Source: HGM11525 sp036307445
GTDB lineage: Bacteria; Bacillota; Clostridia; UBA1381
Reading direction: 5' to 3'
Length of the DNA stretch: 64,000 bases
Assembly: GCA_036307445.1 (NCBI GenBank)
Contig: JAXJXP010000025.1
Coordinates: 35,691-99,690, forward strand
Under the pieces are notes generated by a model that saw only the letters and a program-made list of their open reading frames with translations, did no database searches and was not told the DNA's origin. Position 1 is the first letter of the stretch. The number at the start of each line of letters is the position of its first letter. The position numbers and the translations under genes were made by a program. Positions 1-8,988 of this stretch are shown one piece after another.

Positions 1-318
1 TTTGTATACAAGCCCTGCAAACAGTCCGCACATAGTTCCTTTTACTAAAACGGTAATAATTGTTCCCGGAACATTTACCGCAAGAAATGCATTAGCGTCG
101 CCTGTCAAAAGAACAACTATACCAAATACGAACCCCAGCCACGCACCCGAGGAAACGCCGCAAAGTGCTGCGCCCAAAACTATCGGCACAAGGGTAAGGG
201 TGATTGAAAACATACTGAATCTTAGGTTCATACTTACAAACTGTAATATAATAACTAATGCAGTTAACATTGCTGTTATTACCAATTTTCTGGTTAATTG
301 TGATCTTGAAGCGTTCAT
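1..318 (-). CDS. ECF transporter S component, N-terminal part (runs off the left edge)
   Basis: The minus strand reads as 106 codons from the ATG at 318-316 to the window edge without a stop. The protein is very hydrophobic: a short basic N-terminus (MNASRSQLTRK) is followed by several membrane segments and the small-residue loop pattern GAALCGVSSGAWLGFVFG. This is typical of the substrate-binding S subunits of energy-coupling factor vitamin transporters, which sit in the membrane and capture the vitamin for an ATPase/T-component module. AGGAGGA at 328-334 is the ribosome binding site, 9 bases from the start. The substrate cannot be told from this fragment. The plus-strand frame over the same DNA is a shadow. 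Family assignment is by hydrophobic pattern and is moderately sure. Confidence 0.7.
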   Translation of the reverse strand, partial: MNASRSQLTRKLVITAMLTALVIILQFVSMNLRFSMFSITLTLVPIVLGAALCGVSSGAWLGFVFGIVVLLTGDANAFLAVNVPGTIITVLVKGTMCGLFAGLVYK

Positions 319-360
319 AAATAAAAATCCTCCTATGTAAAATACTCTGTTTGTGCATAC

Positions 361-389
361 ATTATACACCTAAAAATAAAACACGTCAA
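361..389 (-). promoter_or_regulatory. Promoter of the ECF S-component gene
   Basis: On the minus strand TTGACG (389-384) and TATAAT (366-361) are separated by 17 bases. The leader to the ATG at 318 is about 35 bases, too short for a known vitamin riboswitch. Confidence 0.8.
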
Positions 390-407
390 GAAAAATGAAA
401 TTTTTTC

Positions 408-436
408 TTGACATTGGTAGGTATATATGGTATTAT
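408..436 (+). promoter_or_regulatory. Promoter of tRNA-Leu
   Basis: TTGACA (408-413), a 17-base spacer and TATTAT (431-436) lie 17 bases upstream of the tRNA. It is back to back with the ECF promoter. Confidence 0.85.
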
Positions 437-453
437 ATTTAAGCAGTTTAAAT

Positions 454-540
454 GCCGGTGTGGTGGAATTGGCAGACGCGCGGGACTCAAAATCCCGTGG
501 TAGCGATACCGTGTCGGTTCGACCCCGACCACCGGCACCA
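454..540 (+). tRNA. tRNA-Leu (anticodon CAA)
   Basis: The 87-base cloverleaf starts GCCGGTG and ends CACCGGC-A-CCA, with CCA encoded. The anticodon stem CGGGA/TCCCG encloses the loop CTCAAAA, giving anticodon CAA at 488-490 for leucine UUG codons. The long variable arm (class II) fits leucine. Confidence 0.97.
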
Positions 541-563
541 CGTCGCAAAAGCGGCGGATTAGC

Positions 564-592
564 AGAGCTTCACTTTTCGTGAAGCTCTTTTG
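564..592 (+). terminator. Terminator of tRNA-Leu
   Basis: The 10-bp stem AGAGCTTCAC/GTGAAGCTCT is followed by TTTT. Confidence 0.85.
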
Positions 593-644
593 TATTACAA
601 AAACAGATGTATATTTTTTTACTAATTTGTACATTTTGATTTGT

Positions 645-680
645 CGTGTTAGTTGACACGGAAAAACTATGTGATATAAT
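645..680 (+). promoter_or_regulatory. Promoter of the GH116-LacI operon with a candidate LacI operator
   Basis: TTGACA (653-658) and TATAAT (675-680) are 16 bases apart. The imperfect palindrome CGTGT-tagttg-ACACG (645-660) covers the -35 box. The adjacent operon encodes a LacI-type regulator, so this is a reasonable operator, but the assignment is inference. Confidence 0.65.
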
Positions 681-712
681 TAAAGAAAAGATTACTTAAG
701 GAGGAAGAAACA

Positions 713-3238
713 GTGAAATATGCAGGAGAATTCTTAAATGAAATATCATTCCCTTTAGGAGGAATAGGAACGGGAAGCATCGGTCTTGGTGGAGATGGAA
801 GGCTTGTTGACTGGGAGATTTTCAACCGTCCGTCTAAAGGCAGTATAAACGGCTATTCGCATTTTGCAATAAGGGCAATACAAGGAGATAAGATTACTGC
901 AGCCGTTTTGAACGGAGATATTACCAAGGGATATATGGGTCAGTACAGACAACTCAAATTTACAGGCTACGGTTTTGGTCCTGATGTATCAAAAATGTGC
1001 GGATTTCCGCATTTTAAAAATATTGAATTTGACGGGGAATTTCCGGTGGCAAACCTGAGCTTTAGCGATGAGAGCTTTCCGGCTGAAATCAAAATGACGG
1101 CATTTAATCCATTTATACCTCTTGATGCGAATAACTCTAGTATTCCGGCGGCGTTTTTTGAGATTGAGGTGGAGAATATTACCGATAACAAAGTGAAGTA
1201 TCAGGTAGCATTGTCTGTTGCAAACCCATACGAGAAATCCAGAAATAAGGTGGCAGACAAAAACGGCTACCATATGATTACAATGTATAACAGCGGTGTA
1301 GATAAAGATAGTGTGGAGTATGGCGATTTAACCATTGCAACAGATTGCGATAAGGTATATTCACAAGCATATTGGTATCGCGGAAGCTGGCAAGACGGTA
1401 TTGTATCCTTTTGGAATGATTTTTCCGGCTCGGTGGATTTTGCAGAAAGAAATTACGATGATGACGGACAAAAGGATACAGGAACTCTTATGGCAGAGAT
1501 AGATGTTGAACCAAAAGAGAAAAAGAAGGTAAGATTTGTATTAACATGGAATGTTCCAAATAATTATAACTACTGGAACGAGTACAAAGATGAGGACGGA
1601 ACACATAAAATGTGGAAGAATTACTATGCTACTGTTTTTGAGGATTCTTCCTGTACGTCTGTTTATTCGCTTGAAAACTGGAATAGCTTATATAGCCGTA
1701 CCATGAAATTTAAGGATACATTGTATAATACTACATTGCCTGAACCGATGGTTGAGGCGGCAGCGTCCAATCTGTCGGTACTGAAATCTCCCACGGTATT
1801 AAGACTCGAAGACGGCTCTTTTTACGGCTGGGAGGGAGTCCATGAGAAAGATGGCTCCTGCGAAGGAACTTGTCAGCATGTATGGAATTATGCGTATGCA
1901 ATGTGTTTCTTATTTCCTGAACTTGAACGTTCCATAAGAGATTTGGAGTTTAAGTACAGCACAGATGAGAATGGCAGAATGCAGTTTAGAATGATGCTGC
2001 CTATTGGACGTGAAATGTTCGATAATAGAGCTTGTCTTGACGGGCAAATGGGTGCTGTGATTAAGTGTTATCGTGAATGGAAAATTTCGGGCGATGATGA
2101 ATGGCTTAAAGAAAATTGGTCAAACATTAAAAAAGTGCTGGAATATGCGTGGAGTGAAAACAATCAAGATTGTTGGGATTTAGATAAAGACGGTGTTCTG
2201 GAGGGAAGACAGCATCATACGCTTGATGTTGAGCTTTTTGGCCCGTCATCATGGCTTGAAGGAATCTATCTCGCAGCGTTAAAGGCTGCATCTGAGATGG
2301 GTGAATATTTGGGTGATTTGGAAAAAGCAGAGGAATACCGACTCCTTTTTGAAAAAGGATATAAGTGGACAAAGGAAAATCTCTTTAACGGCAAGTATTT
2401 TATTCAGAAAACAGATGTTACTGATAAGAGCATAACAGACAGATTTGAAGCCTCCGATTATTATTGGAACGACGAAGTAAAACAGATAAAGTATCAGATT
2501 GGTGACGGGTCAGCCGTTGACCAGATGCTTGCACAGTGGCATGCGGATATACTCGGATTGGGTGATATATTCGACAACTCTCAGATTTCAACGGCATTAT
2601 CCGAGATGATGAAGAATAATTATAAGCCGAGTATGAGATACTTTGTTAACCCGTGGAGAATTTTCTCACTCAACGATGAAGCAGGTACGGTTATATGCGA
2701 TTATCCTGAAGGTGCAGATAAACCGAAAATTCCTGTTCCGTACTGCGAGGAAACAATGACGGGCTTTGAGTACTCTTTTGCAGGACTTTTGTGCTCACGC
2801 GGAAGAGTAGAAGACGGTTTAAAGGTAGTCAAGGCTATACGCGACAGATTTAACGGTCAAAAGAGAAATCCGTGGAATGAATTTGAATGTGGAAGTAACT
2901 ATGCACGTTCAATGGCAAGCTATTCACTCATTCCGATATTGAGCGGATTTGAATTTGATGTACCTCATAAGTATATTGGTTTTAAACCTTATAAGACAGA
3001 TAAATTCCAAGCTATCTGGAGTCTTGCAGATGCGTGGGGAGATTTTAAGGTTGACGGCAAAAAGGTAACAATAACTATTGTTGAGGGCGGTATCACCCTT
3101 AAAGCGTTAGGACTTAAATTCTGTGAAAAAGTATCGTCATTAAAAATTGACGGCAAGACTATAGACTTTGAGTTTACAAACGGAATACTGAACTTTGATG
3201 AAATTACCGTTACGCACAACTTGGAGATAGAGGTATGA
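713..3238 (+). CDS. GH116 family glycoside hydrolase (GBA2-like / DUF608)
   Basis: An 841-residue protein starting at GTG 713 behind AAGGAGGAAG. GH116 enzymes are retaining beta-glucosidases, beta-xylosidases or glucosylceramidases. The N-terminus (FPLGGIGTGSIGLGGDGRLVD) matches the family's beta-sandwich domain, and the C-terminal half is an (alpha/alpha)6-barrel with the family patterns CEGTCQHVWNYAYA near residue 384, LDGQMGAVIKCYREW, and DVELFGPSSWLEGIYLAALKA near residue 505. Glu384 and Asp505 are plausible catalytic residues, but I could not align them to a structure. No signal peptide is present, so it should act in the cytoplasm on imported or intracellular glycosides. It is translationally coupled to the LacI gene (ATGA overlap), which suggests substrate-controlled expression. 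The exact sugar specificity is not deducible. Confidence 0.9.
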   Translation: MKYAGEFLNEISFPLGGIGTGSIGLGGDGRLVDWEIFNRPSKGSINGYSHFAIRAIQGDKITAAVLNGDITKGYMGQYRQLKFTGYGFGPDVSKMCGFPHFKNIEFDGEFPVANLSFSDESFPAEIKMTAFNPFIPLDANNSSIPAAFFEIEVENITDNKVKYQVALSVANPYEKSRNKVADKNGYHMITMYNSGVDKDSVEYGDLTIATDCDKVYSQAYWYRGSWQDGIVSFWNDFSGSVDFAERNYDDDGQKDTGTLMAEIDVEPKEKKKVRFVLTWNVPNNYNYWNEYKDEDGTHKMWKNYYATVFEDSSCTSVYSLENWNSLYSRTMKFKDTLYNTTLPEPMVEAAASNLSVLKSPTVLRLEDGSFYGWEGVHEKDGSCEGTCQHVWNYAYAMCFLFPELERSIRDLEFKYSTDENGRMQFRMMLPIGREMFDNRACLDGQMGAVIKCYREWKISGDDEWLKENWSNIKKVLEYAWSENNQDCWDLDKDGVLEGRQHHTLDVELFGPSSWLEGIYLAALKAASEMGEYLGDLEKAEEYRLLFEKGYKWTKENLFNGKYFIQKTDVTDKSITDRFEASDYYWNDEVKQIKYQIGDGSAVDQMLAQWHADILGLGDIFDNSQISTALSEMMKNNYKPSMRYFVNPWRIFSLNDEAGTVICDYPEGADKPKIPVPYCEETMTGFEYSFAGLLCSRGRVEDGLKVVKAIRDRFNGQKRNPWNEFECGSNYARSMASYSLIPILSGFEFDVPHKYIGFKPYKTDKFQAIWSLADAWGDFKVDGKKVTITIVEGGITLKALGLKFCEKVSSLKIDGKTIDFEFTNGILNFDEITVTHNLEIEV

Positions 3239-4146
3239 AGTATCTGAAAATATCGACTTCGGAAATTGCAAAAATCTGCAATGTGTCTCAAGGCACGGTT
3301 GACAGAGCACTCAATAACAGGACGGATATAAAAGCTGAAACAAAGCAGAAAATTCTGGAAGTTGCAAGGCAGTACGGATACCGCGAATATGTAAATACTC
3401 GTGCCGATAAAATTGTCGGGCAAATAGGAGTTATTGTATTTAATTTAAATAATGAATACTTTTCCGAGCTTATAACAGAGGTCGAGTATGCCTTAAGAGA
3501 AGAAGGACTTGGAGCTACGGTGATGATGAGTCATTTTGATAAGGAGTATGAAATAGAATGTATCCGTAATCTGTATAATATGGGAGTTAAAGGGATTATT
3601 CTTTGTTCGGTAAATAGCGGAGCGGAGTTTGAAAACTATCTTAAGCTGTTTGATATTCCGATTGTTGCTGTCGGGAACAGAGTGCAGTCGTTGCCGTATG
3701 CTGGAATAGATGATTTTGCAGCAATGTATGATATGACCGAAAAGGTATTGAAGGAAGAAGAACCGCTTAATATTATTTATTTTTCACCTGCACTGCGTTA
3801 TACTGATGCATATGCGCAAAGAAAACGTTATGAAGGATTTATCAGCGCTGTGGGCAATAAAAAATATACAGTTGTTACCGATATAGATGATATTAAGACA
3901 AGCTATCCCGAAAAAACTGCCGTCATTTGCTCCAACGATTATTATGCACTGAGAGTTTATTTTAAATCACCAGGCGTAAAGGTTGTCGGCTGTGATAATA
4001 TAGGCGATATAGATAAGTATAAAATCAGTATTGACTCGGTTGGTTATTCAATGACGGAAATTGCAAGAGGTGCGATAGACATAATCAATGGAAAGAGAAA
4101 GGACAGTCTGATTGTAAAACATTATATTACAGAGCATAATAAGTAA
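3235..4146 (+). CDS. LacI family transcriptional regulator
   Basis: A 303-residue repressor-type protein. Residues 5-27 (ISTSEIAKICNVSQGTVDRAL) form the LacI helix-turn-helix, followed by the hinge region. Residues from about 62 form a periplasmic-binding-like sugar-sensing domain (GQIGVIVFNLNNEYFSELI). The start overlaps the GH116 stop by four bases, so the two are made from one transcript and the regulator probably controls its own operon through the palindrome at 645-660. The effector is presumably a sugar released by or supplied to the GH116 enzyme; this is inference from context. Length is slightly short for the family (usually 330-340 residues). Confidence 0.9.
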   Translation: MKYLKISTSEIAKICNVSQGTVDRALNNRTDIKAETKQKILEVARQYGYREYVNTRADKIVGQIGVIVFNLNNEYFSELITEVEYALREEGLGATVMMSHFDKEYEIECIRNLYNMGVKGIILCSVNSGAEFENYLKLFDIPIVAVGNRVQSLPYAGIDDFAAMYDMTEKVLKEEEPLNIIYFSPALRYTDAYAQRKRYEGFISAVGNKKYTVVTDIDDIKTSYPEKTAVICSNDYYALRVYFKSPGVKVVGCDNIGDIDKYKISIDSVGYSMTEIARGAIDIINGKRKDSLIVKHYITEHNK

Positions 4147-4182
4147 TCATTTAGCTAAACGCTATTAAGCTTTAAGCAATAT

Positions 4183-4215
4183 ACTGACTTCGTTTTTCAA
4201 GCGGAGTCAGTTTTG
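4183..4215 (+). terminator. Terminator of the GH116-LacI operon
   Basis: ACTGACTTCG/CGGAGTCAGT stem with one G-U pair and a 9-base loop, followed by TTTTGCTTTT. The rest of the 283-base gap before the next gene shows only the promoter at 4355-4383. Confidence 0.75.
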
Positions 4216-4354
4216 CTTTTGCAAAAATACATTTATTCATCTATGAGTATACGAGTTTAATCATAAGTTTTAGGTTTTATTAGATAAATTAACTCCGTTG
4301 TAAGTATAGAGAAGAAATTTTCGGTTAAAGCATTATCATATAGATTTCCTTTTC

Positions 4355-4383
4355 TTGACATTGACGGCGTAATGTTGTATAAT
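4355..4383 (+). promoter_or_regulatory. Promoter of the hydrolase/CBM9 pair
   Basis: TTGACA (4355-4360), 17-base spacer, TATAAT (4378-4383). Confidence 0.85.
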
Positions 4384-4429
4384 TTATTTAGATTGAAATA
4401 CTGATGGCAAACAGCATAAGGAGGATTGT

Positions 4430-5140
4430 ATGGAACTTTGGAACGGATTCAAACTGGAAAAGAGCATATTTGAGGGAAGAGAACTGATAACGGTATTCCC
4501 TGAAAAGCCAAACGGAAAGTGGGCACTAAAAACGGAGTATTTTGATGCGTTCCCCGAAGTAGAGATTGAGCTTTTAAAGCTTGGTTATCATATTTTTCAC
4601 GTCAAAAATATTACAAGATGGCACGAATGGTCGGATACTGAGACCAGAGCAAAGCTTGCTGAATTTGTACATAATGAATATGGCTTGTCAAAGAAATGCG
4701 TAGTTGTTGGAATGAGCTGCGGCGGTATGCAGGGGATATATTTAGCCAGCAAATATCCCGAATATGTTTCCTGTATGTACTTGGATGCTCCTGTTGTAAA
4801 TCTTTTTTTATGTCTGAGCAGAGCTGGAGAGGACGTGGCAATAATGCGTGAGGAATTTATCAAACACAAAAAAATGGATGTGATAGAGATTTTAAAATCA
4901 CAAGACCAACCGCTTGACCACATTCCCGAGCTTGTAAAAAACAAGATACCGGTAATTCTTGTTGCGGGGGACTCGGATGATATTGTGCCGTATGACGAGA
5001 ACGGAAGGCTATTAAATGATGCTTACAGAGAAAATGGCTGTATAATTGAAACGATTATAAAAAAGGGCGCAGGCCATCATCCGCATAGTCTTGATGATAA
5101 TACGCCGATAATTGACTTTATTAAAAAATACGATAAGTGA
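4430..5140 (+). CDS. Alpha/beta hydrolase family protein
   Basis: A 236-residue protein with a complete alpha/beta-hydrolase catalytic set: nucleophile elbow GMSCGG with Ser96, an acidic residue in GDSDDIVPY (Asp184 best placed) and His216 in GAGHHPH. There is no signal peptide, so it is cytoplasmic. Such enzymes are usually esterases, lipases or related hydrolases. The start has a strong AAGGAGGA site at 4418-4425. It sits in one transcript with the CBM9-like gene downstream and next to the GH116 locus, so a role in removing acyl groups from sugars is plausible but not shown. Confidence 0.85.
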   Translation: MELWNGFKLEKSIFEGRELITVFPEKPNGKWALKTEYFDAFPEVEIELLKLGYHIFHVKNITRWHEWSDTETRAKLAEFVHNEYGLSKKCVVVGMSCGGMQGIYLASKYPEYVSCMYLDAPVVNLFLCLSRAGEDVAIMREEFIKHKKMDVIEILKSQDQPLDHIPELVKNKIPVILVAGDSDDIVPYDENGRLLNDAYRENGCIIETIIKKGAGHHPHSLDDNTPIIDFIKKYDK

Positions 5141-5150
5141 GAGGCAAAAA

Positions 5151-5774
5151 ATGGAATACAAGGTTGCAAGAACAGAGGTTATAAATCCTGATATTAACTC
5201 GCCTGAGTGGGAAAATGCAGAAGTTGGATATGTTGATAAGGATTGCTGGGACGGCTGGCATAAAGGCCCGAAAACAATATTTAAAATTTTGAGAGGGCCT
5301 GAGGGGATGAGCGTGCTGTTTCATACCGATGAAACGAATCTTCGTTCAGAGGTTACCGAAGAAAATGGTGCAGTCTGCAATGATAGCTGTATGGAGCTTT
5401 TCTTTCAGCCGTACCCGTGGGACCCCAATTATCTTAATTTTGAGGTCAATCCGAAAGGCGTATTGCACTTGGGCATAGGTATAGACAGATGCGGACGGAC
5501 ACTGATTACCGAAGACCGCAAGACCTTTGATATAGTATCAATTGCCAATGAGGGAGACTGGACGTTAAAATATTACATACCTGACAGTTTCCTGAAAAAG
5601 TGGTACCCTGATGTTGATAAAAAAGCTCTGGATAACAGTGAAACGGTTTCAAAGGCAAACGTTTACAAATGCGGAGAGGCAACCGGACATTCACATTTTA
5701 CGGTATGGTCAGAGGTGGACACAAAGTGCCCTGATTTTCATCAGCCCAAATTTTTTGGAATATTTAGATTTTAA
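5151..5774 (+). CDS. CBM9-like (carbohydrate-binding family 9) domain protein
   Basis: A 207-residue protein made of one DOMON/CBM9-like beta-sandwich. Family hallmarks are NDSCMELFFQPYP around residue 75, NFEVNPKGVLHLGIG and the C-terminal block DFHQPKFFGIFRF. The open frame extends upstream to 5112 inside the previous gene, but ATG 5151 has the spacing to GAGAGG and begins the domain properly. It has no signal peptide, unusual for carbohydrate-binding modules, which normally act outside the cell. It may have a sugar-related cytoplasmic function, or be a solo domain whose ligand is not a polysaccharide. Confidence 0.8.
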   Translation: MEYKVARTEVINPDINSPEWENAEVGYVDKDCWDGWHKGPKTIFKILRGPEGMSVLFHTDETNLRSEVTEENGAVCNDSCMELFFQPYPWDPNYLNFEVNPKGVLHLGIGIDRCGRTLITEDRKTFDIVSIANEGDWTLKYYIPDSFLKKWYPDVDKKALDNSETVSKANVYKCGEATGHSHFTVWSEVDTKCPDFHQPKFFGIFRF

Positions 5775-5800
5775 AGTATGCCATTTGGCATACTTTTTTT
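5774..5800 (+). terminator. Terminator after the CBM9-like gene
   Basis: AAGTATGCC-ATTT-GGCATACTT followed by a run of T; the stem begins at the stop codon. Confidence 0.9.
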
Positions 5801-5820
5801 GTGTGGCAAGCAGTATTATC

Positions 5821-5849
5821 TTGATTTTTTTGGTAAAAGGTAGTATAAT
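5821..5849 (+). promoter_or_regulatory. Promoter of the zapA-mre block
   Basis: TTGATT (5821-5826), 17 bases, TATAAT (5844-5849). Confidence 0.8.
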
Positions 5850-5906
5850 AATACACAATGGATAGATTATGCATTACAGAACGAAAAAATGAAAGGCTGT
5901 GTTATT

Positions 5907-6311
5907 ATGGAGCATAGCTCAAGAGTAAGAGTCAGCATATGCGGAAAGAATTTTACGGTTTTGTCCGACGAGGGTCAGGAGCATATAAATGCAGTTGCTG
6001 ATTATGTTAACAAACGAATGAGCGAACTTATGAGCAGTAACTCAAAGATTACATATGATATGGCGGCAGTGCTTACTGCACTCAATCTCTCAAGTGAGCT
6101 TAAAACGGAACGTATGCTAAACAGCATCAAAGATGACCTCGACAGCGTTGATGCGTTGGAGAAAAAGCTTGCTGCAGCTGAGGCTTGCATTGCAGAGCTT
6201 AAAAAGATAAATGCCGAAAAACAAGAGGAATTCCGCAAGGAACGGGAAAAGATGCGTCTTGACTGGATTCTTAAGGAAAAGGAATTCCTTGATATGATAG
6301 ACAGAGGCTGA
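5907..6311 (+). CDS. zapA: Cell division protein ZapA
   Basis: A 134-residue protein with the ZapA N-terminal domain (RVRVSICGKNFTVLSDEG, then VADYVNKRMSEL) and a long coiled coil from about residue 75 to the end. ZapA binds FtsZ in the cytoplasm and bundles its filaments at the division site. The frame is open from an ATG at 5889, but GAAAGG lies about 10 bases before ATG 5907 and nothing suitable precedes 5889. It leads a block of envelope and shape genes, which fits a division role. Confidence 0.88.
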   Translation: MEHSSRVRVSICGKNFTVLSDEGQEHINAVADYVNKRMSELMSSNSKITYDMAAVLTALNLSSELKTERMLNSIKDDLDSVDALEKKLAAAEACIAELKKINAEKQEEFRKEREKMRLDWILKEKEFLDMIDRG

Positions 6312-6323
6312 GAGTGATAAGCT

Positions 6324-8345
6324 ATGAATATAACAGAACTGCTTGCTCCTGCAGGGGGTAAGGCGGCACTTGTTGCGGCGGTACAAAGCGGTGCGGATGC
6401 GGTATATCTTGGTGCAGACAGATTTTCTGCACGAAGCGGTGCGGATAACTTTACACTTGATTCGCTTGGAGAATGGATTGATTACTGCCATCTTCGTGGT
6501 GTTTTGGTGCATTTGGCGGCCAACACTTTGGTAAAAGAAAGGGAACGAGCTGATTTTATACACTATGTTTCCGAAGCTTACCGAATGGGTATTGATGCTG
6601 TTATTATACAGGATTTGGGAATGGCAGAGCGGATAAAGGAGCTTATGCCTGAGATTGTGCTTCACGCAAGCACTCAAATGACAACCACTACTGCTGAGGG
6701 CGTAAAAGCACTTCAGGAGAGAGGCTTTTCGAGAGTGGTGCTTTCAAGAGAGCTTACAAAAGCTGAAATTGAAAGTATAAGAAAAAATACCACTGCAGAG
6801 CTTGAGGTTTTTGTACACGGTGCTTTGTGTTTTTCCTATTCGGGACAGTGTTTGATGTCAAGTATAATCGGACAGCGCAGCGGCAACAGAGGAATGTGCG
6901 CACAACCCTGTCGTTTGCCGTATGAACTTCAAAAAAATGGTAAATACTTAGATGAAGGATATCTTTTAAGCCCGAAGGATTTGTCCTTGTTAGACCATAT
7001 AAAAGAGCTTAAGGATATGGGGATAGACTCCTTTAAGATAGAAGGCAGACTTAAAAATGCTGCATATGTTGCTACGGCGGTAGGTGTTTACAGAAAGGCA
7101 TTGGACGGAAAAGAAGTAACAGAAGAGGACAGAAAAGCTCTTCTTGACACCTTTAACCGCAGCGGTTTTTCAAAAGGCTGGTATGGCGGCGGGAAGAATA
7201 TGATGAGCGGTAAAAGTCCGTCAAATGTAGCATTGGGTGTTACTACTGACGAATATGCTAAATTTACCGACAAGAATGCAAATTACCGAAAAATCGGTAT
7301 AGATATATTTGCAGAACTGAAAACAGGACAGCCTTTTACTTTAACAGCGATAGATGATGACGGTAACGCAGAAACCGTAACAGGCGATGTTGTTGCCGAA
7401 ACGGCAAATAATGTTCCGCTTTCAGAGGAAAGAATTTCGCAGCAGCTTCAAAAGCTTGGTGCGAGCGTATATTATGCGAAATCCTGCTCGGTTCTGACCG
7501 ATGGAAATGCGATTGTGCCAATTGGTGAAATAAATGCGGTAAGACGCAGGGCATTAGATGGACTTGACATTAAGAGAACAAGGGTTGAAGCAAGAGAAAT
7601 ATTGCCGTATAATCCTGAAAAACGCAATAAGAGTGCTAAATATGCGTACATTGTAGCGGTTTGCCGTACTAAAGAACAGGCAGAAGCTGCGGCAATGATG
7701 GGAGTAAAAAGACTCGTTGCACCGCAGAGCATTATAGCAGAAATTAAGACAAGTGCAGAAAAAGCAGTTTTGTTGCCGGCTCTTGGAGCGGGAAAAGGCT
7801 TGGTCGATGTCGGGGTGATGGTTATGAATAATGCCCAGTCATATTCTAATGATGATTTAAACCAATATGGCGGTTTTCGTCTTAATATAACCAACAGCGA
7901 AACGGTAAAGTCATATAAAAATATGTCGGCGGTTACTCTTTCGCCTGAGCTTAATCTTAAAGATTTAAGGGAGATTTCAGGTGAAATACCGCTTGAGGTT
8001 ATAGCCTACGGAAGACTTCCGCTTATGCTTATGCGAAAGTGTCCTGCAGGAGCAACGGGGAAATGCGACCAAAAAAGCGGTAGTCAGCTTTTGGACAGAC
8101 GCGGTGAGGTGTTTGCGATTGTCTGCGGTGAGGGTTGCACAAGTGAAATTTTAAACTCCAAGCCAATATATATGGCAGATAAAATGGACGAGCTTAGCTC
8201 TTGCGGAATAGATGGTATTCAGCTATGGTTTTATGACGAAACACCTGATGAAGTAAAGGAAATTATCGCAGAGTACAAAGGCGATAAGGAAGCGGTCTTG
8301 CCCAAGGATTTTACGAGAGGACACTTTTACAGAGGATTTTTATAA
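6324..8345 (+). CDS. U32 family peptidase / tRNA-rRNA modification-type protein with DUF3656
   Basis: A 673-residue protein. The N-terminus (LLAPAGGKAALVAAVQSGADAVYLG) begins a TIM-barrel, and the U32 signature VFVHGALCFSYSGQCLMS is near residue 170, followed by GNRGMCAQPCRLPY. The cysteines in these motifs are those that bind an iron-sulfur cluster in the related RNA hydroxylases RlhA and TrhP. The C-terminal third matches the extra domain (DUF3656) found in Firmicutes members. Despite the peptidase name, known relatives modify 23S rRNA or tRNA, so an RNA hydroxylation role is likely. It starts 12 bases after zapA. Confidence 0.88.
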   Translation: MNITELLAPAGGKAALVAAVQSGADAVYLGADRFSARSGADNFTLDSLGEWIDYCHLRGVLVHLAANTLVKERERADFIHYVSEAYRMGIDAVIIQDLGMAERIKELMPEIVLHASTQMTTTTAEGVKALQERGFSRVVLSRELTKAEIESIRKNTTAELEVFVHGALCFSYSGQCLMSSIIGQRSGNRGMCAQPCRLPYELQKNGKYLDEGYLLSPKDLSLLDHIKELKDMGIDSFKIEGRLKNAAYVATAVGVYRKALDGKEVTEEDRKALLDTFNRSGFSKGWYGGGKNMMSGKSPSNVALGVTTDEYAKFTDKNANYRKIGIDIFAELKTGQPFTLTAIDDDGNAETVTGDVVAETANNVPLSEERISQQLQKLGASVYYAKSCSVLTDGNAIVPIGEINAVRRRALDGLDIKRTRVEAREILPYNPEKRNKSAKYAYIVAVCRTKEQAEAAAMMGVKRLVAPQSIIAEIKTSAEKAVLLPALGAGKGLVDVGVMVMNNAQSYSNDDLNQYGGFRLNITNSETVKSYKNMSAVTLSPELNLKDLREISGEIPLEVIAYGRLPLMLMRKCPAGATGKCDQKSGSQLLDRRGEVFAIVCGEGCTSEILNSKPIYMADKMDELSSCGIDGIQLWFYDETPDEVKEIIAEYKGDKEAVLPKDFTRGHFYRGFL

Positions 8346-8368
8346 ATTAAGAACGGAACTAAAGAATT

Positions 8369-8968
8369 ATGGAAAAGATTATTTTGGCATCGGCATCGCC
8401 GAGACGAAGTGAGATATTAAAGAATATCGGACTCCGGTTTGATATAGTAGTGTCCGATGCAGACGAAAGCAGTATTAGTGAGAATTGCCCGGCCGAGCTT
8501 TATGTTCAGGGGCTTGCACTCTTAAAAGCTGCAGCGGCGGCTAAAAAAACAGAGTGTGAAAAAGACGGTGTTGTAATTGCGGCAGATACGGTAGTTGTTT
8601 TGGACGGGAAGATACTCGGTAAGCCTAAAGATAGGGAAGATGCTGCAGAAATGCTTAGAATGCTGTCGGGAAGAGAACATAGTGTAATAACAGGAATATG
8701 CGTTTTAAGGCTAAAGGATGCTTTCTCAGTTTGCGAAAGTGTTGTTACAAAGGTGAAATTTAAAGACTTAAGTCCTGAATTGATTGACCTTTATGTTGCA
8801 ACGAATGAACCGCTTGATAAAGCAGGTGCTTACGGCATACAGGGCAAGGGTGCGATTTTGGCAGAGAGAATTGACGGCGATTATTTTAATGTTGTCGGCT
8901 TGCCTGTGTCCAGACTTTGCGAAATACTACAAAGCGAGTTTGGGATAGATGTACTTAAAGAAAACTAA
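8369..8968 (+). CDS. maf: Maf family nucleoside triphosphate pyrophosphatase
   Basis: A 199-residue protein with all Maf features: N-terminal ILASASPRR nucleotide-binding loop, the ADTVV segment near residue 72 with the catalytic Asp, GKPKDREDA and DKAGAYGIQGKGA. Maf proteins hydrolyse dTTP/UTP or modified nucleotides and are linked to septum control. The gene is between the U32 gene and mreB, a common arrangement in Firmicutes. Confidence 0.93.
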   Translation: MEKIILASASPRRSEILKNIGLRFDIVVSDADESSISENCPAELYVQGLALLKAAAAAKKTECEKDGVVIAADTVVVLDGKILGKPKDREDAAEMLRMLSGREHSVITGICVLRLKDAFSVCESVVTKVKFKDLSPELIDLYVATNEPLDKAGAYGIQGKGAILAERIDGDYFNVVGLPVSRLCEILQSEFGIDVLKEN

Positions 8969-8988
8969 GTGATAAGGAGAATAGATTG

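Noticed and set aside
2..340. Plus-strand open frame at the left edge
   Set aside because: It is the shadow of the minus-strand ECF S-component gene, which has a promoter, ribosome site and membrane pattern.
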